From positions 4,650,501 to 4,714,500 of the forward strand of contig NZ_CP009429.1 in the NCBI RefSeq assembly GCF_001314325.1: a DNA stretch of 64,000 bases. The letters run 5' to 3'. The position numbers were made by a program, and so were the translations under genes. Below, one piece after another: positions 25,446 to 33,996 of the stretch (within the stretch, counting starts at the first letter, position 1; every line of letters starts with the position of its first letter). The notes under the pieces were generated by a model, which ran no database searches, was not told where the DNA came from, and worked only from the letters and a program-made list of their open reading frames with translations. Source of the DNA: Sphingopyxis macrogoltabida (GTDB lineage: Bacteria > Pseudomonadota > Alphaproteobacteria > Sphingomonadales > Sphingomonadaceae).

Positions 25446-27977
25446 TCAGAATGCGTAATTGAGCTCAAAGTAGAACTGCCGCGGCGGCGAGAACACGTCG
25501 ATGTTGATCCCGTTGGTGCCGCGCAGTTCGTTGCCGCCCACCTTGCCGTTGAAGTCGAACAAATTGGTCACGGCGAAGGCGGCGCTGAGCCCGCTGTCGT
25601 TGATATTCGCCCAGTCGAGCCGGATATCGGCGGTGGTGAAGCCATCGATCTGCCGCTGCGCTTCGACCCCGACATTCGGCTCGCTCGAAGAAAAGCTGCC
25701 GCGATGATAGATATTGCCCGACAGCGAGATGTCGGGGGCGCCATCGATCATCTTGCCGAAATCGATCCGCGGCCGGATGCCCCACAGCCATTTCGAAACA
25801 TTGGCGGGGCGGAAGGTCGTGAGGTCGAACGGAACCGGAAACGCCTCGAACTGCCCGGTGTTCGGATATTCGAGATATTTCGCATCGGTCAGCGTCACGA
25901 AGCCGCCGAGGCTGAACCAGTCGTAATTGACCTTCGCGTCGAGATCGAAGCCCTGGATGCGGATCTTGGCGACGTTGGCGATATAGGCGACCGGATTCCC
26001 ATTGACCGGCTGGGTGACGTTGCGCTGGGCATTGTCGAAATTGTCGCGATAGACGTCGAACGAGACCAGCCCGCGCAGCGGCCCGCTGCGCCAGCTGTAT
26101 TTCGTGCCGATTTCATAATCGGTGACGATTTCCGCGCCATATTCCCCGAACCCCGCCGGTGCATTGGCGCCGTTGAAGCCCCCCGGATTGTAGCCGCGGC
26201 GGGTGGTCGCATAGACCATGAAGTCGGGATTGAGCTGATATTGCGCCGCGAACGACCAGGTGCCCTCGCCGAATTTGAGCGTCTGGAAGGTTTCGCCCGG
26301 GATCGACTTGATGTCGCCGGCGATGAGAAACGGCGCCGCGCCGTTGATCTGCACCATTTGCGTCGGGAGCCCCGAGTTCGCGATCGAGAGCGAAGAGTAG
26401 CTGGCTTGCGCGGCCGAGCGCTTGCTCCATGTGTAGCGATAGCCGGCGGTCAGCGACAGCTTGTCGGTGACGTCGAACGTCGCCTGCGTATAGACGGCGC
26501 GATCGCTCGCCCGGCTCTTGCCGAGCGAAATGCGCGCGCCCGAATAGCAGTAGAAATTTCCGTCGGCGCCGGGCTCCGCCACCGTTCCCGCCAGCGAACA
26601 GGCGACGGCGTTGCTCGCCTGGCCAAGATAGCCGCCATAAAGAAGCACCGCGCTTTGCTGATAATAGGGCGACCAGTTCTTTTCGTAGAAGAAGCCTGCG
26701 GTAATATCGAGGCGGTCGTCGAGCAGGCTTGCCTGCGCCTGGATTTCCTCGGTCAGCGACCGCGCGCCATGCCCCGGGGAGTCGACCAGTTCGAGCATCG
26801 GCAGATACAGGCTGTCGACATTCTGGGCGCTGTTGCCGCGCCGCTTGTTCGACTGGTAACTGAAGATATTCTTGAGGGTCAGGAAATCCACCACCCGGAA
26901 TTCGGTGGTATTGATAAGGCCGATCTGCCGCTGGTTGACGCTGGGGAAAGTGACGTTGTTTTCGTTGACGTCATAGACCGACCGCCCCTTCTGATCGTCG
27001 ACGGCGCCCTGCGCGAGTTCCAGCCAGGTCGGACAGACCCCGCCGGGGCAGGTGATGTTGTTGAGCTTTGCCAGCGCAGGCGCGATCCGCTGCAGATTGC
27101 CGCGCTGGATGGTCCCGAACGGCCCGAGGTTGACGACAGCGCTGAACGGTCGCGCGATGGTCGGGATGCCTGACCGGACCGGATCCTCGATATAGTCGAC
27201 GGCCGCGATCGTCGTGTTCGTGATGCTGTCGGTCGGCGTGAATTCGAGGATGGCGCGGAACGACTGGCCGTCGCGGCCGTCGAGATGTCCACCGTTATAG
27301 CGGTTGGAGGAAAAGCCGTTGCTCTTGAGGAGTTGCCCCGACACGCGCAGCCCCAGAACATTGTCGATCAGCGGGCCACCGACGGCAAATTCGACGTCGC
27401 GGCGACCATATTCGCCGATCTTGAGGTCGACGAAACCCGCGAATTCGTCACCCGGCCTTGTCGGCGAGAAGAGGACGGCGCCGCCCGTCGTGACGCGGCC
27501 GAACAGCGTGCCGACCGGCCCCTTGATGACCTGGACATTGTCGAGGTCGAAGAAATTCGATTCGAGCCCGAAGCTCGGCACCTCGGCGAAATAGGTGACG
27601 ACGCCGGTGCCGCCGCCCTGACCGCGAATGGCGAAACGCGACGTGCGGCGCGACAGGCCCAGTGAGCCCGACGAACCCATTTGCGCGGTCAGCCCCGGGG
27701 TCATTTTGACGAGATCCGGCGCAAAGGTCACATCGTTGCTGCGAAGATCCTCCCCGCTCGCAACACTGACGGCAATCGGCGTTTCCAGAATCGATTCGTC
27801 GCGGCGACGTGCGGTGACGATGATCGCGTCGTCGCTGTCGGCCGACTCGGCAGCAGGCGCCGCCTGCCCATCCTGGGCCCACGCCGCCGCCGGAGACAGC
27901 GCCGCCATGCTGGCCGCTGCCAGCAGCGCGGTGCGCAGCTTCCGCCCCCCGCACGAAAGATGATAAATCCCGGTCAT
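25446..27977 (-). CDS. TonB-dependent outer-membrane receptor
   Basis: An 843-residue receptor. A signal peptide (TALLAAASMAALSPAAAWAQ) is followed by a plug domain containing the TonB-box-like DDAIIVTARRRDESILETPI (about residues 49-68) and VQVIKGPVGTLFGRVTTGGA (about 148-167). A long beta-barrel ends in FYFELNYAF, with the terminal aromatic needed for outer-membrane assembly. There is no siderophore-type neighbour. The adjacent esterase, permease and nearby hydrolases suggest uptake of an organic substrate. The start has GGAGGGAGAGC before ATG 27977, and the promoter region holds a palindrome shared with the three-hydrolase operon. Confidence 0.95.
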   Translation of the reverse strand: MTGIYHLSCGGRKLRTALLAAASMAALSPAAAWAQDGQAAPAAESADSDDAIIVTARRRDESILETPIAVSVASGEDLRSNDVTFAPDLVKMTPGLTAQMGSSGSLGLSRRTSRFAIRGQGGGTGVVTYFAEVPSFGLESNFFDLDNVQVIKGPVGTLFGRVTTGGAVLFSPTRPGDEFAGFVDLKIGEYGRRDVEFAVGGPLIDNVLGLRVSGQLLKSNGFSSNRYNGGHLDGRDGQSFRAILEFTPTDSITNTTIAAVDYIEDPVRSGIPTIARPFSAVVNLGPFGTIQRGNLQRIAPALAKLNNITCPGGVCPTWLELAQGAVDDQKGRSVYDVNENNVTFPSVNQRQIGLINTTEFRVVDFLTLKNIFSYQSNKRRGNSAQNVDSLYLPMLELVDSPGHGARSLTEEIQAQASLLDDRLDITAGFFYEKNWSPYYQQSAVLLYGGYLGQASNAVACSLAGTVAEPGADGNFYCYSGARISLGKSRASDRAVYTQATFDVTDKLSLTAGYRYTWSKRSAAQASYSSLSIANSGLPTQMVQINGAAPFLIAGDIKSIPGETFQTLKFGEGTWSFAAQYQLNPDFMVYATTRRGYNPGGFNGANAPAGFGEYGAEIVTDYEIGTKYSWRSGPLRGLVSFDVYRDNFDNAQRNVTQPVNGNPVAYIANVAKIRIQGFDLDAKVNYDWFSLGGFVTLTDAKYLEYPNTGQFEAFPVPFDLTTFRPANVSKWLWGIRPRIDFGKMIDGAPDISLSGNIYHRGSFSSSEPNVGVEAQRQIDGFTTADIRLDWANINDSGLSAAFAVTNLFDFNGKVGGNELRGTNGINIDVFSPPRQFYFELNYAF

Positions 27978-28039
27978 TGCTCTCCCTCCTCCGCTTTTTT
28001 CGCGAATTGATTATCTGTCAATTTTTGAATTTGCAATTT

Positions 28040-28079
28040 ACTGGCTGGTTGTCAAGCAAGTATTTGCTGGTCAGCCAGT
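28040..28079. promoter_or_regulatory. Candidate TetR operator, copy 1
   Basis: ACTGGCTGG (28040-28048), four bases, then CAAGCAAGT (28053-28061) forms an imperfect palindrome ACTNGCTNG-N4-CNAGCNAGT. A further half-site CAGCCAGT (28072-28079) pairs with ACTGGCTG at 28040 as a wider inverted repeat. The site lies between the divergent TonB receptor and tetR starts. The minus strand reads TTGCTTGACA here, resembling a -35 region, so binding would block the promoter. A second copy is at 33127-33148. Confidence 0.72.
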
Positions 28080-28114
28080 CAGAGGGTTGCGGGGTTCTGG
28101 CGAACGGCATAGGA

Positions 28115-28741
28115 ATGCGCTTTCAGGCCAAGCAATCAGGGGGCGAAGTGCGGCGCACACAGGAAGAACGGCGGCAGGAGTCCGAGAGCCGACTGCTCGC
28201 CGCGGCCGTCAAGCTGATCGCCGAAAAGGGTGCGAACGGCTTTACCCTTGCAGAGGTCGGGCACGAGGCCGGCTATAGCCGCAGCCTGCCGGGCCATTAT
28301 TACGAGACCAAGGAAGCGCTGCTGGCGCGCGTGGTCGAGCATATCACGCGCGACTCGCTCGCGGCGATCACCGATCCCGACGCCGAACCCGGCATCGAAT
28401 CGATGCGCGCGCGCTGGGGCCGCGCGCTGGCGGCCGAAGGCGTCGATTCCTATCGCACGCGCGCCCTCTATGCGCTGTTCCTCGGCGCGATGTTCGACCC
28501 CGAACTCGCGAAGATCATGGCGCGCTACAACCAGGCCACCGTCTCGCGCATCGCCGACAGCCTGCGCGAGGCGATCGCGCGCGGCGACGTGCGCAGCGAC
28601 ATCGACGTCGAGGTCGAGGCGCAGGCGCTGCTGCTGTTCCGTCGCGGCTCGGCGCTGGTCCATTTCACCGATCCCGCGCTCGACCTCGTCAGCATCCTCG
28701 ACGGCTATCTGACGCAGGTCGCCGAACGGTTGAAGCCCTAG
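28115..28741 (+). CDS. TetR family transcriptional regulator
   Basis: A 208-residue regulator. The N-terminal DNA-binding domain is clear: ESRLLAAAVKLIAEKGANGF (helix 1) and FTLAEVGHEAGYSRSLPGHYY (helix-turn-helix; about residues 46-66), followed by a ligand-binding C-terminus (LYALFLGAMFDPELAKIM...). Start choice is uncertain: ATG 28115, or GTG 28148 with a better GGGGG ribosome site, which gives 197 residues. It is divergent from the TonB receptor operon and convergent with the last hydrolase gene, whose stop overlaps its own in CTAG. It probably represses both flanking operons through the shared palindrome and senses a substrate or degradation product. Confidence 0.9.
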   Translation: MRFQAKQSGGEVRRTQEERRQESESRLLAAAVKLIAEKGANGFTLAEVGHEAGYSRSLPGHYYETKEALLARVVEHITRDSLAAITDPDAEPGIESMRARWGRALAAEGVDSYRTRALYALFLGAMFDPELAKIMARYNQATVSRIADSLREAIARGDVRSDIDVEVEAQALLLFRRGSALVHFTDPALDLVSILDGYLTQVAERLKP

Positions 28742-30180
28742 CCCGCCGCGACCGGCCCCTTCTTCGCTTCGGCCAGATACTCCTCGGCACGGTAGGGCAA
28801 GATGAGGTCGCCGAGCAGCGCATCGTCGACCGCGGCGCGGACGGCGTTCGCGTAGGCCTCGTCGTCGGGATAGAGACGGCGCAGCACATCCTCGGGCAGC
28901 GGGGTCCGGCCGCCCCGCGCGGGCGAGCTCTTGGTATCGAACACCGCCGTGGGCGCTTCGACTTCAGGCAGGCGCACGCCGCCCAGCGCATTGCCCTGGA
29001 CGTCGGTGACGATGTCGCGAAGCGTCGCGCCGCGCAGCAGGCGCGGATGCCGCGCGAGCGGTGCGCCGCCTTCCTTCCACCGCACGAGCGCCAACCCCGC
29101 CGCCGCCATCGTCGGCATGAAGCGCACCATTCGCTGGTCTGAGCCGCCGACCGAATCCTTGATCCCGTCGCGCTCCGCCACGCTCGCACGATAGCCGGTG
29201 TCGCACGCCGATCCATGGACGGTGCCCGCCAGCTCCCACAAACGCAGCTTCGCCGCGTCGGGCTGCGGCGGCACACGGTGCATGCGCGCCTCGGTCTCCG
29301 ACAGCATGATCAGCACCGGCACGTCGAGATCGTCGCGGATCGTCGTTTCGACGATCCGCGCGAAGAAGCGCTTGTTGTAGTCGGCCGCGCTTTCGCCCGG
29401 AATGATCTGAGGATTCGTCAGCTCGCTGCCGCCGCCGACAAGCACGCAGGGAATGAAGGCCGCGAAGAAATTCGCGAGCGGATGGACCGCGTTGATATAG
29501 GTCGCGAGCCGCGCCGCCGACTGCGATTCGCCCGTCGCGATCACATGCTTCGCCTTCAGCCCGGCGAGCGGATCGGGACCGCTCCGCCCCTTCGCCGACA
29601 CCAGGGCTTGGGCGACCTGCGTGAAGATATCGTAGGAGAAGGCATCGCCCGGATGGACGAGACTGCCATAGCGGTCGCCGTCCCAATGTTTGAGCCCCGC
29701 GGTCGGCAGCGTGTCGAGCCCGTCGATCCCGACCTTTTGCGCCGAGATCGCGACGTAGACATAGCCGCTCTGCCAGAAGCTCTCGTTCACCGCGTTCGAC
29801 AGGTCGCTGAAGGTCGAGACATTGGTCCATTCAGCCATCACCACGCCATTGAACTTCGCGGGGTCCTTGGGCCGATGGACGATGACGCGAGTCTTGTAAG
29901 GCGCGCGCTGGTCGGCGACTACCTTCCACCGGCCGTCCTTGCCGAGTTCGCCGACCGGCTTGAAGCTCTGCGCCGTGCCCGAAACGAAATATTCCTCCTC
30001 GACATAGCCATGCGCCGCCATGTCGCCATAGAAGGCGCCATAGATATGCCCGCGCTTGCCGCCGGTGACCGGGCCTTCGACCTTCGTCGTATCGGGTGCT
30101 TTCGCCGCGGCGGAGGTGGCGGCGAGCGCGACGGTTCCGGCGGCAGCCGCAGTCATGGCAAATTCCCGGCGTGACAGCAT
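28738..30180 (-). CDS. Tat-exported alpha/beta hydrolase, tandem paralogue C
   Basis: A 480-residue protein of the Abhydrolase_10-like family (PF20091). The N-terminal twin-arginine signal LSRREFAMTAAAAGTVALAAT directs Tat export. Mature segments: EGPVTGGKRGHIYGAFYGDM (about 35-54), VIVHRPKDPAKFNGVVMAEWTNVS (about 99-122), FSYDIFTQVAQAL, the nucleophile elbow GESQSAARL, and a late GTVHGSA His. The reaction is not established for this family; esters or lactones are likely. Closest to copy A in visible sequence. The start is preceded by GGAG; the gene follows copy B by 18 bases and is the last of the operon. Confidence 0.88.
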   Translation of the reverse strand: MLSRREFAMTAAAAGTVALAATSAAAKAPDTTKVEGPVTGGKRGHIYGAFYGDMAAHGYVEEEYFVSGTAQSFKPVGELGKDGRWKVVADQRAPYKTRVIVHRPKDPAKFNGVVMAEWTNVSTFSDLSNAVNESFWQSGYVYVAISAQKVGIDGLDTLPTAGLKHWDGDRYGSLVHPGDAFSYDIFTQVAQALVSAKGRSGPDPLAGLKAKHVIATGESQSAARLATYINAVHPLANFFAAFIPCVLVGGGSELTNPQIIPGESAADYNKRFFARIVETTIRDDLDVPVLIMLSETEARMHRVPPQPDAAKLRLWELAGTVHGSACDTGYRASVAERDGIKDSVGGSDQRMVRFMPTMAAAGLALVRWKEGGAPLARHPRLLRGATLRDIVTDVQGNALGGVRLPEVEAPTAVFDTKSSPARGGRTPLPEDVLRRLYPDDEAYANAVRAAVDDALLGDLILPYRAEEYLAEAKKGPVAAG

Positions 30181-30198
30181 GTCTTCATCTCCGATGGG

Positions 30199-31620
30199 TC
30201 AGTGGGTCGGCGGAATATCGGCGGCGCGCGCCTGCTCGACATAGGCCTCAGCACGCACGGGCAGGATCACGCCCGCCGTGAGCGCGGCTTGCGCAGCAGC
30301 AGCGACGCGATCGACGTAACTCTTGTGATCGGGGTAGAGCCGCTTCAGCTCGTCGGGCGCGAACGGATGCGTCTCGCCGGCGAGGAAATGCTTCGTACCC
30401 TGCCCCTTGTAGCTTGCGATTGGCACCTCGAGCTCGGGGAGGCGCACGCCGCCAAGCGCATTGCCATGGCCGTCGCGCGCGATCGTCTTGCCGTCGGCGT
30501 CGAAGGCGATCGGTGCCTGCGCGGGCGGGGGCGGACCGCCGGCGAGCCAGCGGTGGACGTGATGGATCGCCGCGTCCGAGGTCGGTTGCCACGACACATG
30601 GCTCGCCGCATCGAAGGCGTGCCAGCGGCTGCCGACGCCGTCGCGATCCTCCTTGCCATGGATGATCTTCAAGAGTTCGGCCGGGCCATGCGATGCCCCG
30701 GCAACCTCCCAGCTGCGATAGGATGGCGTGTCGGACTGGCGGTTCGGGCGAAAGAAAGGCGCCTCGAACTCGGTGTTCATCTGCATCGCCGGGATACCGA
30801 GGTCGGCCCGCACCTGCGTGAACAGCGGACGCGCGCCCGCCGCCGCGGCGCCGGGCGCGGCGCCGCCCTCGAACGGCGCCGCGGCACCGGCGCAGAGCAT
30901 CGGCATCAGCGCGTCATAGACGCGCGCCAGCGGCTGCACGCCGTTCGCGTAGGAGAGGATGCGGCTGCCCGATTGCGAGATGCCCGCGCCGATCAGCTTG
31001 CTCACCCTGTAGCCGTGGAGCGGATGACCGCGCGCCGCATTCGCGCGCAGCGCACGCGCCGCCTGGGTGAAGATGTCGTACGACCAGTCGTCGCCGGGAT
31101 GGACGAGCGCGGCATAACGATCGGCATCCCAGTTCTTGAGGCCCTGTGGCTTGTCACCTTCGCCGAACACCCCGCCAAATTGGGACGTAACACCGACATA
31201 GGCGAAGCCGTCATAGAGGCCCGCTCCATCGAGAAAACTCACATCGAAACCGAGGCTGACGTTGAGCCATTCGACGAGGATGGTGCCGTTGAACTTCCCG
31301 GGATCCTTCGGGCGGCGCACGAACAGCCGGGTCGCAAAGGGCCGGCGTTCGCCGGGGGCCAGCGTCCATTTGCCGTCGGGCGTCAGGGCGTCCGCCGCGG
31401 CATAGCGCCCGGCCTCGCCTTCCAGCAGATACTCGCCCTCGACATAACCGAGCGCCGCGAGGTCATCGAGCGTCGTCCCGAAGATCTTGCCGCGTCCCGC
31501 GGCAGGCATCGGGCGGAGCATTGCCCCCGCCCCTTCCGCAGCGTGGGCACCGATCCCCATGGCACCCAGCGTTGCCCCGGCCAGCGCCGTCGCAGCAAAA
31601 CTCCGCCTGCTCATCCGCAT
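30199..31620 (-). CDS. Tat-exported alpha/beta hydrolase, tandem paralogue B
   Basis: A 473-residue member of the same family but more divergent. The start is ATG 31620, with GGAG in the upstream GGAGAGAAGACG. It has a Tat-type N-terminus (RMSRRSFAATALAGATLGAM). Shared segments are GRGKIFGTTLDDLAALGYVEGEY, KFNGTILVEWLNVS and WSYDIFTQAARAL. Its nucleophile elbow is GISQSGSRIL rather than GESQSAARL, and it has a proline/glycine-rich insert (AAAPFEGGAAPGAAAAGARP) missing from copies A and C. The candidate His is in GASHGPAE. It probably has a different substrate preference from its neighbours. Confidence 0.87.
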   Translation of the reverse strand: MRMSRRSFAATALAGATLGAMGIGAHAAEGAGAMLRPMPAAGRGKIFGTTLDDLAALGYVEGEYLLEGEAGRYAAADALTPDGKWTLAPGERRPFATRLFVRRPKDPGKFNGTILVEWLNVSLGFDVSFLDGAGLYDGFAYVGVTSQFGGVFGEGDKPQGLKNWDADRYAALVHPGDDWSYDIFTQAARALRANAARGHPLHGYRVSKLIGAGISQSGSRILSYANGVQPLARVYDALMPMLCAGAAAPFEGGAAPGAAAAGARPLFTQVRADLGIPAMQMNTEFEAPFFRPNRQSDTPSYRSWEVAGASHGPAELLKIIHGKEDRDGVGSRWHAFDAASHVSWQPTSDAAIHHVHRWLAGGPPPPAQAPIAFDADGKTIARDGHGNALGGVRLPELEVPIASYKGQGTKHFLAGETHPFAPDELKRLYPDHKSYVDRVAAAAQAALTAGVILPVRAEAYVEQARAADIPPTH

Positions 31621-31637
31621 CGTCTTCTCTCCGATCG

Positions 31638-33083
31638 TCAATAATAGGGAACCGGCCCCGCGGCCGATTTGGCGATGTAAGCATCGCGATGCCGCGGCAG
31701 GATCAACCCCGCCGCCACCGCCCAGTCGGCGGCCGCCCTGATGCGCGCGGCATAGTCGGCATCGGCCGGATAGATCGCCTTCAGCGTCGCGGCGTCAAAG
31801 GGTTCGAGCCGCCCCGCGGCATCGTTCGTCTGCGTTATATATTTCACCGTCGGGGCGACGATTTCGGGCATGCGGATGCCGCCCTTCGCATTGCCGAACG
31901 CATCGGTCTGGATCGCCGGCTTGTCGCCTGCGACCTCGATCCGGTCGAAGCGCCCGAGTGGTGCACCGCCCGAGAGCCAGCGGTCGAGACCAACGGCGGC
32001 GGCTTCGAGGACCGGAAACAGGTCGACCATCTTCGGCCAGCGCGCCGCCATGTTCGGGATGCCGTCGCGCGCCGAAATGTCGGGCCGCCGCCCTCCGCCG
32101 ATCGCCGAGGCGTGCGTCGATCCGGCGACCTCCCAGAAACGATACCAGTCGCTGTCGGGCTGGCGGCTCGCGACAAAATAGGGCGTCTCGGTCTCGGAAT
32201 TGACGACCAGCACGGGCACCTTCTGGTCGGTGCGCACGCGTGTCTGCACCGTTCGCGAGCGGCGAATATTGTTATTCTCGTCGAGCGACTTGGCGGGATC
32301 ATAGATGAAGTCGTCGAACTCGGTCGAGCGGCCGACCGCGACGACGATCATGTAGGCGTCGAAGACGTTGGCCAGCCGGTGCACGGCATTTACATAAGAG
32401 AGGAGCCGCGCCGCCGACTGCGACTCGCCGAGCGCGAAGAGGCGTTTGACCGGCAAGCCGCCCATCGGGTCGACCCCGCCCCTCGCCCGATCCGGCCCGA
32501 GCGCCCGCGCAACCTGCGAGAAGATGTCGTAAGAAAAGCTGTCGCCGGCGATCTCGAGCGATCCATAACGCTCCGGATCCCACTGCTTGAGCCCGAGCGC
32601 CCGCTCCTTCGTCCCCTCAAGGCCCATGCGCTGCGCCGAAATCGCGGCATAGGCATAACCGTCTTTCCAGAATTGCTGGTTCACCGCCGACGAGATTTCG
32701 AAACCCGCCGACACGTTGGTCCATTCGCAGATGACGGTGCCGTTGAACTTCGCAGCATCCCTTGGCCGCTGAACGATCACGCGCGTCGTGAACGGCGCCT
32801 GTTTTGCCGCCGCGACAGTCCATACACCATCGGGGCCGAGCGTGCCGACGGGCGCATAGGCATCGGCGGTGCCCGCGATGAAATATTCTTCCTCGACATA
32901 GCCGTGCGCGGCGAGATCGTCGGCATGCGCGCCAAAAATCTGTCCCCGCTGCCCTCCGGTCACCGGCCCATCAACGCGAACCGCAGAGGCCAGCGCCTTC
33001 CCCCAGGCTGTACAGGCCCCGCCAGCGGCAATCGTTGCCGTCATCCCCACGATATAACTCCCCAGTTGCCGACGGCCCAACAT
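31638..33083 (-). CDS. Tat-exported alpha/beta hydrolase, tandem paralogue A
   Basis: A 481-residue member, first gene of the three-hydrolase operon. ATG 33083 is preceded by GGAGAGCTTG. An N-terminal LGRRQLGSYIVGMTATIAAGG is a weaker Tat-like signal (a hydrophobic stretch after RR). Shared motifs: VDGPVTGGQRGQIFGAHADDLAAHGYVEEEY, KFNGTVICEWTNVS, FSYDIFSQVARAL, GESQSAARLL and GSTHASA. The upstream 44 bases to the candidate TetR operator (33127-33148) put this promoter under the same control as the TonB receptor operon. The 17-base gap to copy B supports co-transcription. Confidence 0.88.
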   Translation of the reverse strand: MLGRRQLGSYIVGMTATIAAGGACTAWGKALASAVRVDGPVTGGQRGQIFGAHADDLAAHGYVEEEYFIAGTADAYAPVGTLGPDGVWTVAAAKQAPFTTRVIVQRPRDAAKFNGTVICEWTNVSAGFEISSAVNQQFWKDGYAYAAISAQRMGLEGTKERALGLKQWDPERYGSLEIAGDSFSYDIFSQVARALGPDRARGGVDPMGGLPVKRLFALGESQSAARLLSYVNAVHRLANVFDAYMIVVAVGRSTEFDDFIYDPAKSLDENNNIRRSRTVQTRVRTDQKVPVLVVNSETETPYFVASRQPDSDWYRFWEVAGSTHASAIGGGRRPDISARDGIPNMAARWPKMVDLFPVLEAAAVGLDRWLSGGAPLGRFDRIEVAGDKPAIQTDAFGNAKGGIRMPEIVAPTVKYITQTNDAAGRLEPFDAATLKAIYPADADYAARIRAAADWAVAAGLILPRHRDAYIAKSAAGPVPYY

Positions 33084-33579
33084 CAAGCTCTCTCCAGTTT
33101 CCGCGCGCCGGTTCAGCTTAACAAAAACTAGCTGGTGATCAAGCAAGTAAATGAATGCTGACGGAGCGGGGATTTGCCGACGGCGACGAGGAGCAGCGTC
33201 GCGCCCCAGGCTGCGACGTTCGTATAACCGCATGGGCGCAGCAGAAAGCGGGATCGAGAAACCGCGTGGTGCCGCGTCACTGAGTCATGGCCTCAGAGAC
33301 AAAATCGAAGATCCGCCAAATCTAGGTCCGGATACATGAATGGATCGGCCTCGGTCTTATGATCGTCCTAGTTCCCCGGGCATGGGCCGCGACAATGCCT
33401 CGACGCTCTTCCCGATCACTGGACGAAGATACTCGGCGGCAGCCGCAGACACGGTCGTCGGATATATCCGGGGCCTCCTTGAGAAGACGCCGACCGGCCG
33501 TCAGCGGCCTTCCATCTCGCCGTGACCCACGGTACAATCGTCCGCCTCCCGTCAAGAGACCGCTCGAAGGAGAATGAAG
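33084..33579. other. Intergenic region of about 500 bases before the YbaY-like gene
   Basis: No convincing gene is seen on either strand; the short open frames here lack ribosome sites, signal peptides or domains. It contains the promoter side of the three-hydrolase operon with operator copy 2 (33127-33148) and an AAGGAG ribosome site at 33567-33572 for the next gene. The stretch 33200-33560 shows nothing else I can assign. Confidence 0.6.
33127..33148. promoter_or_regulatory. Candidate TetR operator, copy 2
   Basis: ACTAGCTGG, TGAT, CAAGCAAGT. It matches copy 1 (28040-28061) at the symmetric half-sites ACTNGCTNG and CNAGCNAGT; extending to 27 bases the two regions agree at 22 positions. It lies 44 bases upstream of the first hydrolase start. 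A CTTGAT element on the minus strand within it resembles a -35 box. Confidence 0.72.
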
Positions 33580-33996
33580 ATGGTTCGCATGCTCACCCTC
33601 GGGCTTTCCGCGCTCGCGCTTTCGGCGTGTACCACGACCGGCGAGGCCGAGAACCAGCCGTTCACGGTGAGCGGCAGCATCGCCTATCGCGAACGCATCG
33701 CGCTGCCGCCGACGGCGCAGATCGAGGTGCGGCTCGACGACGTCAGTCTTGCCGATGCGCCGTCGCGGACAATCGCACGGCAGGCGTTCGGCGCCGACGG
33801 GCAGCAAGTGCCGATCGACTTCCTGCTCCGTTTCGACCGCCGCGAGATCGACCCGCGGCACAGCTATGCCGTGTCGGCGCGGATTACCGGCGAGGACGGC
33901 AAGTTGATGTTCATCACCGACACCCGCAACAGCGTCGATTTCGAAGGCGTCTCCGAAATCGCGATGGGGACGTTGATGCTGGTGAAGACAAATTAG
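33580..33996 (+). CDS. YbaY-like lipoprotein
   Basis: A 138-residue lipoprotein. ATG 33580 is chosen because AAGGAG (33567-33572) is seven bases upstream; ATG 33574 is too close. The lipobox is LSAC in LSALALSACTTT (cysteine near residue 17). The mature domain (PFTVSGSIAYRERIALPPTAQIEVRLDDVSLADAP) matches the YbaY/YscW-type beta-sandwich (PF09619). It is anchored to the outer membrane by inference; the role in E. coli is obscure. Convergent with the next gene, stops overlapping. Confidence 0.85.
   Translation: MVRMLTLGLSALALSACTTTGEAENQPFTVSGSIAYRERIALPPTAQIEVRLDDVSLADAPSRTIARQAFGADGQQVPIDFLLRFDRREIDPRHSYAVSARITGEDGKLMFITDTRNSVDFEGVSEIAMGTLMLVKTN

Noticed and set aside
25212..27173. Plus-strand frame opposite the TonB receptor
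   Set aside because: The receptor has signal peptide, plug and barrel end; the opposite frame shows none of these.
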